Positions 15,702-23,169 of a DNA stretch of 26,909 nt are shown piece after piece. Source of the stretch: an uncultured Collinsella sp. (GTDB taxonomy: Bacteria > Actinomycetota > Coriobacteriia > Coriobacteriales > Coriobacteriaceae); assembly GCA_959027945.1 (NCBI GenBank), contig CAUFRO010000029.1:1-26909 (forward strand), in the 5' to 3' direction. The notes beneath the pieces are model-generated. The model ran no database searches and was not told the DNA's origin. It saw only the letters and a list, made by a program, of their open reading frames with translations. Numbering within the stretch: position 1 is the first letter of the stretch; each line of letters opens with the position of its first letter. A program made the position numbers and the translations under genes.

Positions 15702-16121
15702 TTAGACAAACTGGTCGTCGGGCGCCAACAGAAGCTCGCCGTAACGTTTCGTCAGCCCGTCTCTCAACTGACAGAAAGCGGGGATATAGACGTTCAAGAT
15801 GCGCTGAATCAAATCTTGAGCGAGCTTGTTGTCGTAGATATGGACGTTCGTATTGCGGTCTCTGAGCATGTCTAGCCAGGCCGCCTCATCAATAAAGTCG
15901 TAGAATCGGTACGACTCCTTCACGATGGCACGAGGAGACCCCGACGCGGCAAGCGTGGCGCCCTCATACTCGAGCAGACGCTTAAGGAGCTTCCAGCTCA
16001 GTTCAAATTGAAGATTGAACTTATTAATCAATCCACTCTGAACAAAATCATTGTTGAGATCCTGATTGGGCGCATCCTCAAGATTCGCCAAGGCGCTAAC
16101 AAAGTTCTCATATTTTTTCAT
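15702..16121 (-). CDS. HepT/HI0074-like nucleotidyltransferase partner
   Basis: A 139-residue all-helical HEPN-type protein of the nucleotidyltransferase substrate-binding group (HI0074 type, PF08780). Helices with LEDAPNQDLNNDFVQSGLINKFNLQFELSWKLLKRLL open the family pattern, and residues 89-96 read RNTNVHIY, an exact RX4HXY motif. In MntA-HepT systems this is the ribonuclease toxin's active site, and its Tyr is the residue AMPylated by the antitoxin; whether this HI0074-type member is a toxin is inferred. Its ATG (16121) lies inside the end of the upstream gene (14-nt overlap), so the two are translated together. It lies downstream of the Rrf2 gene on the same strand. Confidence 0.82.
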   Translation of the reverse strand: MKKYENFVSALANLEDAPNQDLNNDFVQSGLINKFNLQFELSWKLLKRLLEYEGATLAASGSPRAIVKESYRFYDFIDEAAWLDMLRDRNTNVHIYDNKLAQDLIQRILNVYIPAFCQLRDGLTKRYGELLLAPDDQFV

Positions 16122-16395
16122 ACAGAATCACACCATCCCTGGCAATCTCATCGAGCAATTGCTGCGAGAGGGACTCGTCGAGATTGACGACATCTACATC
16201 TAAAAGAGTATCAAGATGTTCCTCGATCAAATATGAGAAACGGCCGAAATCCCGGCAACCTGCTACGGCGATGTCAATATCGCTCTTGGGCAAGTTGTCG
16301 CCTCGAGCACGAGAACCAAACAACACGACCTTCTCGGCGTCACATTCCCGAGCAAAAACTTCGATTTGCTTGTACACCTTGTCGAGAGATGCCAT
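16108..16395 (-). CDS. MNT-like minimal nucleotidyltransferase (antitoxin type)
   Basis: A 95-residue protein of the minimal nucleotidyltransferase fold (pol beta superfamily). Catalytic pattern: GSRARGD at 27-33 and SDIDIAV at 38-44, with D39 and D41 as metal-binding aspartates. The frame extends two codons upstream to a GTG at 16401, but TAGGGG sits 5 nt before the ATG at 16395, so I start there. In known MntA/HepT pairs the enzyme transfers AMP to a Tyr of HepT and neutralises it; HI0073/HI0074 are the name-giving structures. The gene starts 8 nt after the Rrf2 stop, so the pair may be co-transcribed with the iron-sulfur regulator. Confidence 0.85.
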   Translation of the reverse strand: MASLDKVYKQIEVFARECDAEKVVLFGSRARGDNLPKSDIDIAVAGCRDFGRFSYLIEEHLDTLLDVDVVNLDESLSQQLLDEIARDGVILYEKI

Positions 16396-16403
16396 TTGCA
16401 CCC

Positions 16404-16835
16404 CTACAGCTTAATGTCAAAGTTGATTTCGGGGACGGCGGCCAGGTCGGCCAACGTCACGCCGTCGACGTACTTTTCGATCACGTCGTCCAAACCGCGC
16501 CAGAACTTGACGGTCGAGCACAAATCGCTGCGGGTGCAGCTGTTGTCGATGCCATCGCACGCCACCGGAGCCGTGCTGCCCTCGACGGCACGCAGGATGT
16601 CGCCGGCGCGCACCTCGGCCGGGTCCTTCGCCATCATGTAGCCGCCGCCCTTACCGCGCACGCTCCTAAGCAGGCCCGCCTTCATGAGCGGACGAACCAG
16701 CTGCTCCAAATACTTTTGTGAAATATGCTCGCGGTCAGCGACCTCGCGAAGGGCAATCTTGCCCTCGGCGTCACCAAGCGCTGCGATATAGATCATCAGA
16801 CGGAGGGCATAGCGGCCCTTAGAAGAAATGAGCAT
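16404..16835 (-). CDS. Rrf2 family Fe-S-type transcriptional regulator
   Basis: A 143-residue repressor of the Rrf2/IscR family. The open frame runs 17 codons farther, but the ATG at 16835 begins the family's usual MLISSKGRYALRLMIYIA and has GAGAGGG upstream. The winged helix spans about 1-75 (ISQKYLEQLVRPLMKAGLLRSVRGKGGGYM is the recognition helix and wing). C93, C100 and C106 (spacing 6 and 5; IscR has 5 and 5) are candidate ligands of a [2Fe-2S] cluster. It is divergent from sufC, so it most likely controls the SUF operon according to Fe-S status, and probably itself. Which Rrf2 subclass it belongs to is not resolved. Confidence 0.88.
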   Translation of the reverse strand: MLISSKGRYALRLMIYIAALGDAEGKIALREVADREHISQKYLEQLVRPLMKAGLLRSVRGKGGGYMMAKDPAEVRAGDILRAVEGSTAPVACDGIDNSCTRSDLCSTVKFWRGLDDVIEKYVDGVTLADLAAVPEINFDIKL

Positions 16836-16856
16836 ACCTACCCTCTCATCGTAGCC

Positions 16857-16892
16857 GAGACAAAATACCAGGCTTGTTTGTCCCAAATCTTA
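16857..16892 (+). repeat. Dyad repeat copy 1 (Rrf2 leader)
   Basis: GAGACAAAATA, then CCAGGCTTG, then TTTGTCCCAAATCTTA. The outer arms GAGACAAA and TTTGTCCC are imperfectly complementary. The last 16 bases are identical to 22306-22321. It lies in the leader of the Rrf2 gene and, together with copy 2 in opposite orientation 8 bp away, gives the 12-bp inverted repeat CAGGCTTGTTTG/CAAACAAGCCTG (16869-16880 and 16904-16915). Confidence 0.7.
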
Positions 16893-16899
16893 TGCACGC

Positions 16900-16928
16900 G
16901 GGGCAAACAAGCCTGATTATTATGTCCC
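16900..16928 (-). repeat. Dyad repeat copy 2, inverted
   Basis: Read on the minus strand: GGGACATAATAATCAG, then GCTTG, then TTTGCCCC. It has the same length (29) as copy 3 and matches it at 23 of 29 positions by hand count. Its orientation is opposite to copy 1, so the two form a head-to-head pair between the Rrf2 gene and sufC. Confidence 0.65.
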
Positions 16929-16949
16929 ACATCTAAAAAGTCGAGTGGA

Positions 16950-16993
16950 TTAGTCGGGTTTTCCCTTGACTAACGCCGAACCCATAGTAACTT
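16950..16993 (+). promoter_or_regulatory. suf operon promoter: Candidate SUF promoter with overlapping dyad
   Basis: TTGACT (16966-16971) is a good -35; TAACTT (16988-16993) 16 nt on is a weak -10. TTAGTC (16950-16955) and GACTAA (16968-16973) form a dyad with a 12-nt centre that overlaps the -35. Dyads of this TTGACTAA kind are what I would expect for an Rrf2/IscR-type repressor in clostridia-like bacteria, so this is the likely operator. The sufC ATG is about 65 nt downstream. Confidence 0.5.
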
Positions 16994-17057
16994 TATTCCG
17001 AGAAGATTCCTAGGGTTTAGTACACCTATGAGTACACCATATACAGAGAGGGACAGC

Positions 17058-17858
17058 ATGAGCGCAAATCCGCTGCTTTCCATCGAAGGTCTGACCGCCT
17101 CCGTGGACGAGAAGACCATCCTCCACAACGTCAACCTCAACGTCGCCGCCGGCGAGACCCACGTTCTGATGGGACCCAACGGCGCCGGCAAGTCCACCCT
17201 CGGCCACCTGGTCATGGGCGACCCCGTTTACACGGTCAACGACGGCCGCATCGTCTTTGACGGCCAGGACATCACTGAACTCACCACCGACAAGCGCTCG
17301 CGCGCCGGCCTGTTCCTGAGCTTCCAGGCCCCGGTCGAGATTCCGGGCGTGCCGCTGTCGAGCTTTTTGCGCGCCAGCATCGCCGGCCGCCCCGGCCTGG
17401 AGATGAAGGGCAAGGAGTTCCGCCGTCGCGTCAAGGAGCTCGCGGCAGAGCTCAACATGGATACCGCCTACCTCAACCGCGAGCTGGGCGTGGGCTTCTC
17501 GGGCGGCGAGAAGAAGAAGGTCGAGATGCTCCAGCTCCTGTTGCTGCAGCCCAAGCTCGCCATCCTCGACGAGACCGACTCGGGCCTAGACGTCGACGCC
17601 CTGTCCACCGTCAGCCACGGCATGGACGCCTACCGCAAGAGCTGCGACGGCTCCATGCTCATCATCACACACAACACGCGCATCTTGGAGCACCTGGATG
17701 TCGACCGCGTCCACGTTATGGTCAAGGGCCACATCGTGCGCGAGGACGACGCCTCGCTCATCCCCTGGATCGACAAGAACGGTTTTGAGACCTTCGAGCG
17801 CGAGGCCGCCGAGCAGCGCGCCCAGGCCGAGGCCGCCGCTGCCGAGCAGCAGGCGTAA
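17058..17858 (+). CDS. sufC: Fe-S assembly ATPase SufC
   Basis: A 266-residue ABC-type ATPase of the SufBCD complex, which in the cytosol builds [4Fe-4S] clusters and delivers them to apoproteins. Walker A GPNGAGKST is at 39-47, the Q-loop LSFQ at 87-90, the signature FSGGEKKKVE at 147-156 and Walker B LAILDE at 167-172, followed by TDSGLD as in other SufC. An earlier ATG at 17028 is in frame but lacks a ribosome binding site; GAGAGGGA lies 5 nt before the one chosen. The C-terminal 30 residues are Ala/Glu-rich and extend beyond the usual SufC length of about 250. It is the first gene of sufCBDSU, 12 nt before sufB. Confidence 0.97.
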   Translation: MSANPLLSIEGLTASVDEKTILHNVNLNVAAGETHVLMGPNGAGKSTLGHLVMGDPVYTVNDGRIVFDGQDITELTTDKRSRAGLFLSFQAPVEIPGVPLSSFLRASIAGRPGLEMKGKEFRRRVKELAAELNMDTAYLNRELGVGFSGGEKKKVEMLQLLLLQPKLAILDETDSGLDVDALSTVSHGMDAYRKSCDGSMLIITHNTRILEHLDVDRVHVMVKGHIVREDDASLIPWIDKNGFETFEREAAEQRAQAEAAAAEQQA

Positions 17859-17870
17859 AGGGGCGACGCA

Positions 17871-19283
17871 ATGACCAAGAACCGCACCGAGGTCGCGGAC
17901 ATCGACCGCAGCCTCTACGACTTCACCTATGGCGAGGAGGGATTCGAGCGCCTCGACGCCGGCATCACGCCCGACATCGTGCGCGAGATTAGCGCCAAAA
18001 AGGACGAGCCGCAGTGGATGCTCGACCTGCGCTTAAAGTCCCTCGAGATCTTCAACCGTTTTCCCGACCCGACGTGGGGCCCCTCCATCGAGGGCCTGGA
18101 CATGGACAACATCGTCACCTACGTCAAGCCCAACACCGAACAAAAGCACGACTGGGAGTCGGTGCCCGACGACATCAAGAATACCTTTGAGCGCCTGGGC
18201 ATCCCCGAGGCCGAGCGCAGTTACCTGGCGGGCGTCGGCGCGCAGTACGACTCCGAGCTCGTCTACCACAACATGCAGGACACGGCGTCCAAGATGGGCA
18301 TCGTCTACTCCGGTATTGAGGAAGCCCTGCATGACCCGCAGTGGGAGCCGCTCATCCACGAGAAGTTTATGACGCTCATCCCGCCCACCGACCACAAGTT
18401 TGCGGCCCTGCACGGCGCCGTGTGGTCGGGCGGCTCGTTTGTCTACGTGCCCAAGGGCACCAAGCTCGATTTTCCGCTGCAGAGCTACTTCCGCCTCAAC
18501 GCCAAGGGCGCCGGTCAGTTTGAGCACACGCTCATCATCGTCGAGGACGATGCCGACCTGCACTTTATCGAGGGCTGCTCCGCGCCCAAGTACAACGTGG
18601 CCAACCTCCACGCCGGCGCTGTGGAGCTTTTTGTGGGCAAACGCGCACACCTGCGCTACTCGACCATCGAGAACTGGTCCAAGAACATGTACAACCTCAA
18701 CACCAAGCGTGCGCGCGTGGACGAGGACGGCGACATCGAGTGGATCAGTGGCTCCTTCGGCAGCCACGTGGGCTACCTCTACCCCATGAGCGTGCTCAAC
18801 GGCCGCCGCGCCCGGTCGAGCTTTACCGGCATCACCTTTGCCGGCGCCGGTCAGAACCTCGATACCGGCTGCAAGGTCGTGCTCAACGCACCCGATACCT
18901 CGGCAACCGTCGAGACCAAGGGCATCTCTAAGAGCGGCGGTATCCAGACCTTCCGCAGCTCTATCGTTGCCACGCCCAAGGCCGAGGGCTCCAAGGCAAC
19001 CGTGAGCTGCCAGTCGCTGATGCTCGACGACCAAAGCCGCTCCGACACTATTCCGGCCATGGACATCCGCGCCAAGAACGTCGACATCGGCCACGAGGCC
19101 ACCATCGGCCGCATCGGCGACGATAAGGTGTTCTACCTGATGAGCCGCGGTATCTCGGAGGAAGAAGCCCGTACCATGATCGTCAACGGCTTTGCCAACC
19201 CGGTCTCCAAGGAGCTGCCGCTGGAGTACGCCGTCGAGATGAACAACCTGATTAAGCTCGAGATGGAAGGAGCGATCGGATAA
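17871..19283 (+). CDS. sufB: Fe-S cluster assembly protein SufB
   Basis: A 470-residue scaffold subunit of SufBCD, with the right-handed beta-helix core of the SufB/SufD family. Landmarks are SGGSFVYVPKGTKLDFPLQSYFR (about 186-208), FIEGCSAPKYNVANLHAGAVEL (232 onward, C236) and the C-terminal HEATIGRIGDDKVFYLMSRGISEEEA with ELPLEYAVEMNNLIKLEMEGAIG at the end. The Cys of E. coli SufB in the FYC position is Leu here, as I recall for Gram-positive SufB in general. AAAGGGG precedes the ATG. The stop overlaps the sufD start by one base (TAATG), so sufB and sufD are coupled. Confidence 0.97.
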   Translation: MTKNRTEVADIDRSLYDFTYGEEGFERLDAGITPDIVREISAKKDEPQWMLDLRLKSLEIFNRFPDPTWGPSIEGLDMDNIVTYVKPNTEQKHDWESVPDDIKNTFERLGIPEAERSYLAGVGAQYDSELVYHNMQDTASKMGIVYSGIEEALHDPQWEPLIHEKFMTLIPPTDHKFAALHGAVWSGGSFVYVPKGTKLDFPLQSYFRLNAKGAGQFEHTLIIVEDDADLHFIEGCSAPKYNVANLHAGAVELFVGKRAHLRYSTIENWSKNMYNLNTKRARVDEDGDIEWISGSFGSHVGYLYPMSVLNGRRARSSFTGITFAGAGQNLDTGCKVVLNAPDTSATVETKGISKSGGIQTFRSSIVATPKAEGSKATVSCQSLMLDDQSRSDTIPAMDIRAKNVDIGHEATIGRIGDDKVFYLMSRGISEEEARTMIVNGFANPVSKELPLEYAVEMNNLIKLEMEGAIG

Positions 19284-20554
19284 TGAAACAGGAAACCAAC
19301 ACCGCTGCTACCACGCTCGAGCAGGTCAACGCGATGCCGGCTGCCACTTGGGGCTGGCTGAAGATGAATCAGACCAAGCTCGAGCTCTCTAACGAGCTTG
19401 CCGCCGCTCCCACCGAGACCATTGAGGTCGAGGGCTTGGACGAGCAGTTTACCGGCGTGGCAGACGCGTTCGACGCCGCCATGGACGCCATGGCCGAGCG
19501 CTTCCCCGAGCGCCGTGCCTCCGCCCCCGGTGATGCCGCCGACCGCGCCCGCATCACGCCCGAGACCGAGCTCGACGTGCCCGCAACCTCCGTCTACCAG
19601 GCCGGCGCCATTAAGCTCGAGGAAGAGCTCTCCCCTGCTGAGGCCTTCGAAACCGGCATGGGTGAGGCTGCCTACGCCTACTTGGCCGAGCACGCTACCA
19701 AGCGCATCGTCATCGATGTGCCCGCATACAAGCACGCCACGGTTACCGTGCGCGTGAGCGGTGTCGATGCAGCCGCGGCCATCGCCGCCATCGACGTCGT
19801 CGCCCGTCCGCAGGCAACACTCGATCTGCGCATAGCCCTGGACTCCCCCGTCAACGGCCAGGGCGTCGTGGGCTCTGTGCTACGCGTGTGCGCTTACGAG
19901 TACGCCACCGTCAACGTAACCTGCACGCAGACGCTCGATGACAGCTGGATCGCACTCGATGACACCGGTCTATTCCTGGACGAGGGCGCGCGCGTCAACG
20001 TGCAGCACACCGTCCTGGGTGCCGGTGCCAGCGCCACCGGCCTCGCCGGCGACCTGCTGGGCGACACCGCCAAGGTGACCATCGATACCGATTACCTGGG
20101 CGCCCGCGAACAGGTGCACGACTTTAACTACGAGCTGCGCCACCGCGGTCGTAAGACCGAGTGCGAGATCGACGCCAACGGCGTGCTGACTGGCACGTCC
20201 AAGAAGGTCTACCGCGGCACCATCGACCTCTTGCACGGCTGCAAGGGCGCAACCGGCACCGAGCGCGAGACCGTGCTGCTCGCCAACAAGGGCGTCGACA
20301 ACAAAACCGTCCCCGTCATCCTCTGCGACGAGGACGACGTCGCCGGCAACCACGGCGCCACCATCGGTCACGTCCGCGACGAGCAGCTGTTCTACCTCGC
20401 CTGCCGCGGCCTTGACCAAAATGCCGCCGAGGACCTGTTCATCCGCGCCAAGCTGGAGGACGCCGCGCTTTCCGCCACCGACGAGCGCACCCGCGCCGCC
20501 GTCGTCCGCCTGGGCAACAACCTGATCGACAACTTTGAAGAGGAGCTCGCATGA
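19283..20554 (+). CDS. sufD: Fe-S cluster assembly protein SufD
   Basis: A 423-residue SufD, partner of SufB in the SufBC2D complex. The first 150 residues are an Ala/Glu-rich helical region; the beta-helix core follows (VTVRVSGVD, then KVTIDTDYLGAREQVHDFNYELRHRG, the SufD HxG region). NHGATIGHVRDEQLFYLACRGL contains H357, equivalent to the conserved histidine placed at the SufB-SufD interface in E. coli SufD (H360), where the nascent cluster is thought to sit. The ATG overlaps the sufB stop, and its own stop TGA overlaps the sufS ATG by four bases. Confidence 0.95.
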   Translation: MKQETNTAATTLEQVNAMPAATWGWLKMNQTKLELSNELAAAPTETIEVEGLDEQFTGVADAFDAAMDAMAERFPERRASAPGDAADRARITPETELDVPATSVYQAGAIKLEEELSPAEAFETGMGEAAYAYLAEHATKRIVIDVPAYKHATVTVRVSGVDAAAAIAAIDVVARPQATLDLRIALDSPVNGQGVVGSVLRVCAYEYATVNVTCTQTLDDSWIALDDTGLFLDEGARVNVQHTVLGAGASATGLAGDLLGDTAKVTIDTDYLGAREQVHDFNYELRHRGRKTECEIDANGVLTGTSKKVYRGTIDLLHGCKGATGTERETVLLANKGVDNKTVPVILCDEDDVAGNHGATIGHVRDEQLFYLACRGLDQNAAEDLFIRAKLEDAALSATDERTRAAVVRLGNNLIDNFEEELA

Positions 20555-21876
20555 TCGACACCGAGCACGTTAAATGCGATACCTGTACCGCACCGGAGCC
20601 TATGGAGCTCGACGCCAGCGACGAGGCTTCGCGCGGCTGGCCCACCGTCGACATCGAGACCAATCCCTACAAGGCACAGTTCCCGCTGTTCCAGCAGCAC
20701 CCCGAGATCGCCTTCCTCGATAGTGCCGCCACCGCGCAGCGCCCTGCCTGCGTGCTCGACGCCGAGCGCGACTTCTATCAGCGCATGAACGCCAACCCCC
20801 TGCGTGGCCTGTACTCGCTGTCCGTCGAGGCCACTGAGGCCATCGCGAAGGTCCGCCAGCAGATCGCCGACCTCATCGGCGCTCCCCAGGCCAACGAGGT
20901 CGTCTTCACTCGCAACACGAGCGAGTCGCTCAACCTGGTCGCCAAGAGCTTTGCACCCACGGTGCTCGAGCCCGGTGACGAGGTCGTCATCACCATCATG
21001 GAGCACCACTCCAACCTAATCCCGTGGCAGCAGGTCTGCCGCAAGACCGGCGCCAAGCTCGTCTACCTCTACCCCACCAAGACCGGCCAGCTCACCACCG
21101 AGGAGGTTCTTGCCAAGGTGGGTCCCAAGACCAAGATCCTGGCCGTGGGACAGGTCTCCAACGTGTTGGGCGTCGAGAACCCAGTCAAGAACCTCGGCAA
21201 GCTCGTGCACAAGTACGGCGGCTACCTGGTCGTCGACGGTGCGCAGTCGCTGCCGCACATGCCGGTCGATGTGGCCGACCTGGGCGCCGACTTCTTTGCC
21301 TTTAGCGCGCACAAGGCCATGGGCCCCATGGGCATCGGCGTGCTGTGGGGCAAGATGGACCTGCTCAACGCCATGCCGCCAGTGCTTACCGGCGGTGAGA
21401 TGATCGATTCGGTCACCGAGCAGGACGCCGTCTGGGCGCCCGTTCCCGAGAAATTCGAGGCCGGCACGCAGGACGCCGCCGGCATCTTCGCCACGGGTGC
21501 GGCACTCGACTACCTGGTCAACACCGTGGGTTACGAGAACATCCAGGCCCGCGAGCAGGCACTCGTCCACTATCTGATGGGCGAGCTCATGCAGCTCGAC
21601 TTTGTCCAAATCATCGGTTCCATCTACTGGGACAACCACCACGGCGTTGTGAGCTTTAACGTCAAGGGAATTCACCCGCACGACGTCGCGAGCATCATGG
21701 ACATGGACGGCGTCTGCATCCGCGCCGGCCACCACTGCGCGCAGCCGCTGCTCACCTGGCTGGGCGTCGAGAACCTTGCCTGCTGCCGCGCCAGCGTGGC
21801 CTTCTACAACGACAAGGCCGACATCGACAAGTTCGTCGCCGGCCTGCATCACGTTTGGAGCACGTTCAATGGGTAA
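20551..21876 (+). CDS. sufS: Cysteine desulfurase SufS
   Basis: A 441-residue PLP-dependent group II cysteine desulfurase that takes sulfur from L-cysteine and passes it to SufU. The pyridoxal lysine is K255 in SAHKAMGP, the aspartate/glutamine pair is in VVDGAQSLPH, and the catalytic loop RAGHHCAQP carries C396. Start ATG overlaps the sufD stop (ATGA). About 45 residues precede the conserved NPYKAQFPLFQ start of a normal SufS; this extension contains CDTC (C9 and C12), which is not a feature I know from B. subtilis or E. coli SufS. It may be a metal or sulfur-relay tail, or simply an early start chosen by coupling, though no nearer ATG with a ribosome binding site exists until deep in the fold. 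Confidence 0.96.
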   Translation: MIDTEHVKCDTCTAPEPMELDASDEASRGWPTVDIETNPYKAQFPLFQQHPEIAFLDSAATAQRPACVLDAERDFYQRMNANPLRGLYSLSVEATEAIAKVRQQIADLIGAPQANEVVFTRNTSESLNLVAKSFAPTVLEPGDEVVITIMEHHSNLIPWQQVCRKTGAKLVYLYPTKTGQLTTEEVLAKVGPKTKILAVGQVSNVLGVENPVKNLGKLVHKYGGYLVVDGAQSLPHMPVDVADLGADFFAFSAHKAMGPMGIGVLWGKMDLLNAMPPVLTGGEMIDSVTEQDAVWAPVPEKFEAGTQDAAGIFATGAALDYLVNTVGYENIQAREQALVHYLMGELMQLDFVQIIGSIYWDNHHGVVSFNVKGIHPHDVASIMDMDGVCIRAGHHCAQPLLTWLGVENLACCRASVAFYNDKADIDKFVAGLHHVWSTFNG

Positions 21877-22303
21877 TCTGTACACCTCCACCACGTTTAT
21901 GGAGCACAACTCGCACCCCGACTATAAGTACGAGATGGATGCTCCCACGCACGAGCACGACGGTATCAACCCCAGCTGCGGAGACGAGCTCACCTTGCAG
22001 CTGCGTGTCGAGAACGATGTAATCGAGGAAGCCTCGTTTACCGGGCACGGCTGCGCCATAAGCCAGGCCAGCGCCGACATCATGGCCGACCTCATCACCG
22101 GCGAGACCGTCGAGGAGGCGCGTCGCTTGGCGGGACTCTTCCTCGCCATGATCCGCGGTGAGAAGCTCTCCGAGGAGGACCTGGAAGACCTGGACGAAGC
22201 CGCCCAGCTCCAGGACATCTCGCACATGCCCGCCCGCGTCAAATGCGCCGAGCTCGCCTGGCGCACCCTCGACGGCATGCTCACGGGACAAAATAATCAG
22301 TAG
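21869..22303 (+). CDS. sufU: SufU sulfur acceptor/scaffold
   Basis: A 144-residue SufU, the zinc-dependent partner that accepts persulfide from SufS in Gram-positive bacteria. The three zinc-ligand cysteines are C37 (NPSCGD, with the conserved D39), C62 (GHGCAIS) and C126 (VKCAEL), and the SufU-specific insertion before the third Cys is present. The open frame extends upstream into sufS in another frame; the ATG at 21869 begins the conserved MGNLYTSTTFMEHNSHP and overlaps the sufS end by 8 nt. It is the last gene of the operon; copy 3 of the dyad repeat begins within its final codons and runs past its stop, and a terminator follows. Confidence 0.95.
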   Translation: MGNLYTSTTFMEHNSHPDYKYEMDAPTHEHDGINPSCGDELTLQLRVENDVIEEASFTGHGCAISQASADIMADLITGETVEEARRLAGLFLAMIRGEKLSEEDLEDLDEAAQLQDISHMPARVKCAELAWRTLDGMLTGQNNQ

Positions 22304-22321
22304 TATTTGTCCCAAATCTTA
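22285..22321 (+). repeat. Dyad repeat copy 3 (after sufU)
   Basis: GGGACAAAATAATCAG, then TAGTA, then TTTGTCCCAAATCTTA. GGGACAAA (22285-22292) and TTTGTCCC (22306-22313) are a perfect 8-bp dyad. It covers the last codons and stop of sufU and stands next to both the terminator and the transposase gene. Confidence 0.75.
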
Positions 22322-22331
22322 AGAATTTTAT

Positions 22332-22370
22332 TGGCCGAATCGCTTGACAAGAGTGGTTCGGCCATTTTCT
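22332..22370 (+). terminator. Terminator of the SUF operon
   Basis: TGGCCGAA (22332-22339) pairs with TTCGGCCA (22357-22364) followed by TTTTCT. The loop is 17 nt, longer than usual. Its tail touches the stop codon of the convergent transposase gene. Confidence 0.7.
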
Positions 22371-23169
22371 ATTCCGAGCCCTCAGCCTGAGCATTCACCC
22401 GCGCATAAGCGCGCACGATACGAGAGACGGTACTCTTGCTGACTCCCGTATACCGTTCGATCTCGCGCACCGTGTAGCCGCCATCGTGCAGGGCGAAAAC
22501 GATTCCGTCTCGCCGCGAGGGTGCTACGGTCTTGAGTTCGTTGAGCGGCACACCCAGGCGCTTCGCCATCTTGTCGGCAAACGCACGCCGCTCCCACTCT
22601 GTCTCATCCATATCGTGAATCACCGGATCGGAACCATCGGGCATCGACAGAGAATAATCCAGAAACCCCTTGGCAGACTCAAAGAGCTCAAGCACACAAG
22701 AAGGGTCCGAAAATCCCCTCGTCGTATCGTTGTCATACGCTCTCAGATACTCGGCAAAGCTGCTCCAGGGATAACGCTCGATCAGGGCGATACCCGCCTC
22801 CTGCGGATTAGCGTGAACATAGCGAATGGCAGCCATTAGATAACGGTCGGTATCGAGCGAGCGCCGGTCAAAACGGTTCTGGAACAGATGACCCGTGCGC
22901 CCCGTGCGTTTATTGAACCGCCGCGCGTACGTCAAAAGCAGCCGGTGCATCGCCGCGCTCATCGCGTCCTCGTAATCTGCAAGCACCAGATGCACGTGAT
23001 TGCCCATTAGGCACCAGGCGATAACCGTCACGCCCGCCTCGCGGCAGCACTCGCGCATCAGCTCCAAAAACTCCCACCGGTCTTCATCGCCCTCAAAGAT
23101 GAGCTGCTTGCCCACACCGCGGGCACAGACATGGTAAAAGCCGGTAACCGTTCTCCAAACGCGCTGCAT
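22369..23169 (-). CDS. REP-associated-type (Y1/HUH) transposase with HTH tail
   Basis: A 266-residue single-strand-type transposase of the Y1 (IS200/TnpA_REP) superfamily. The HUH pair is in WCLMGNHVHLVL (H58 and H60), and the catalytic Tyr is probably Y117 or Y110 in DRYLMAAIRYVHANP; the RTGHLFQNRF and NP-AG strands are typical of RAYT proteins. Residues from about 200 onward add a helix-turn-helix (REIERYTGVSKSTVSRIVRAY), seen in many such genes in Firmicutes and Coriobacteria. The frame extends 71 codons farther, but GAAGGGAG sits just before the ATG at 23169 and upstream residues are not transposase-like. No IS200 ends or terminal repeats are visible, so it may be a domesticated RAYT acting on dispersed repeats; see the dyad repeats. 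Confidence 0.85.
   Translation of the reverse strand: MQRVWRTVTGFYHVCARGVGKQLIFEGDEDRWEFLELMRECCREAGVTVIAWCLMGNHVHLVLADYEDAMSAAMHRLLLTYARRFNKRTGRTGHLFQNRFDRRSLDTDRYLMAAIRYVHANPQEAGIALIERYPWSSFAEYLRAYDNDTTRGFSDPSCVLELFESAKGFLDYSLSMPDGSDPVIHDMDETEWERRAFADKMAKRLGVPLNELKTVAPSRRDGIVFALHDGGYTVREIERYTGVSKSTVSRIVRAYARVNAQAEGSE

Noticed and set aside
16869..16915. 12-bp inverted repeat as a transcription terminator or attenuator
   Set aside because: No proper U-tract on the plus strand; the symmetry is explained by two oppositely oriented copies of the 29-bp dyad repeat.
17028..17057. Earlier in-frame ATG for sufC
   Set aside because: No ribosome binding site before it, whereas GAGAGGGA stands 5 nt before the ATG at 17058; the ten extra residues are not typical of SufC. 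Leaderless initiation cannot be wholly excluded.
18033..19094. 353-codon minus-strand open frame inside sufB
   Set aside because: Shadow of sufB, whose protein is unmistakable on the plus strand.
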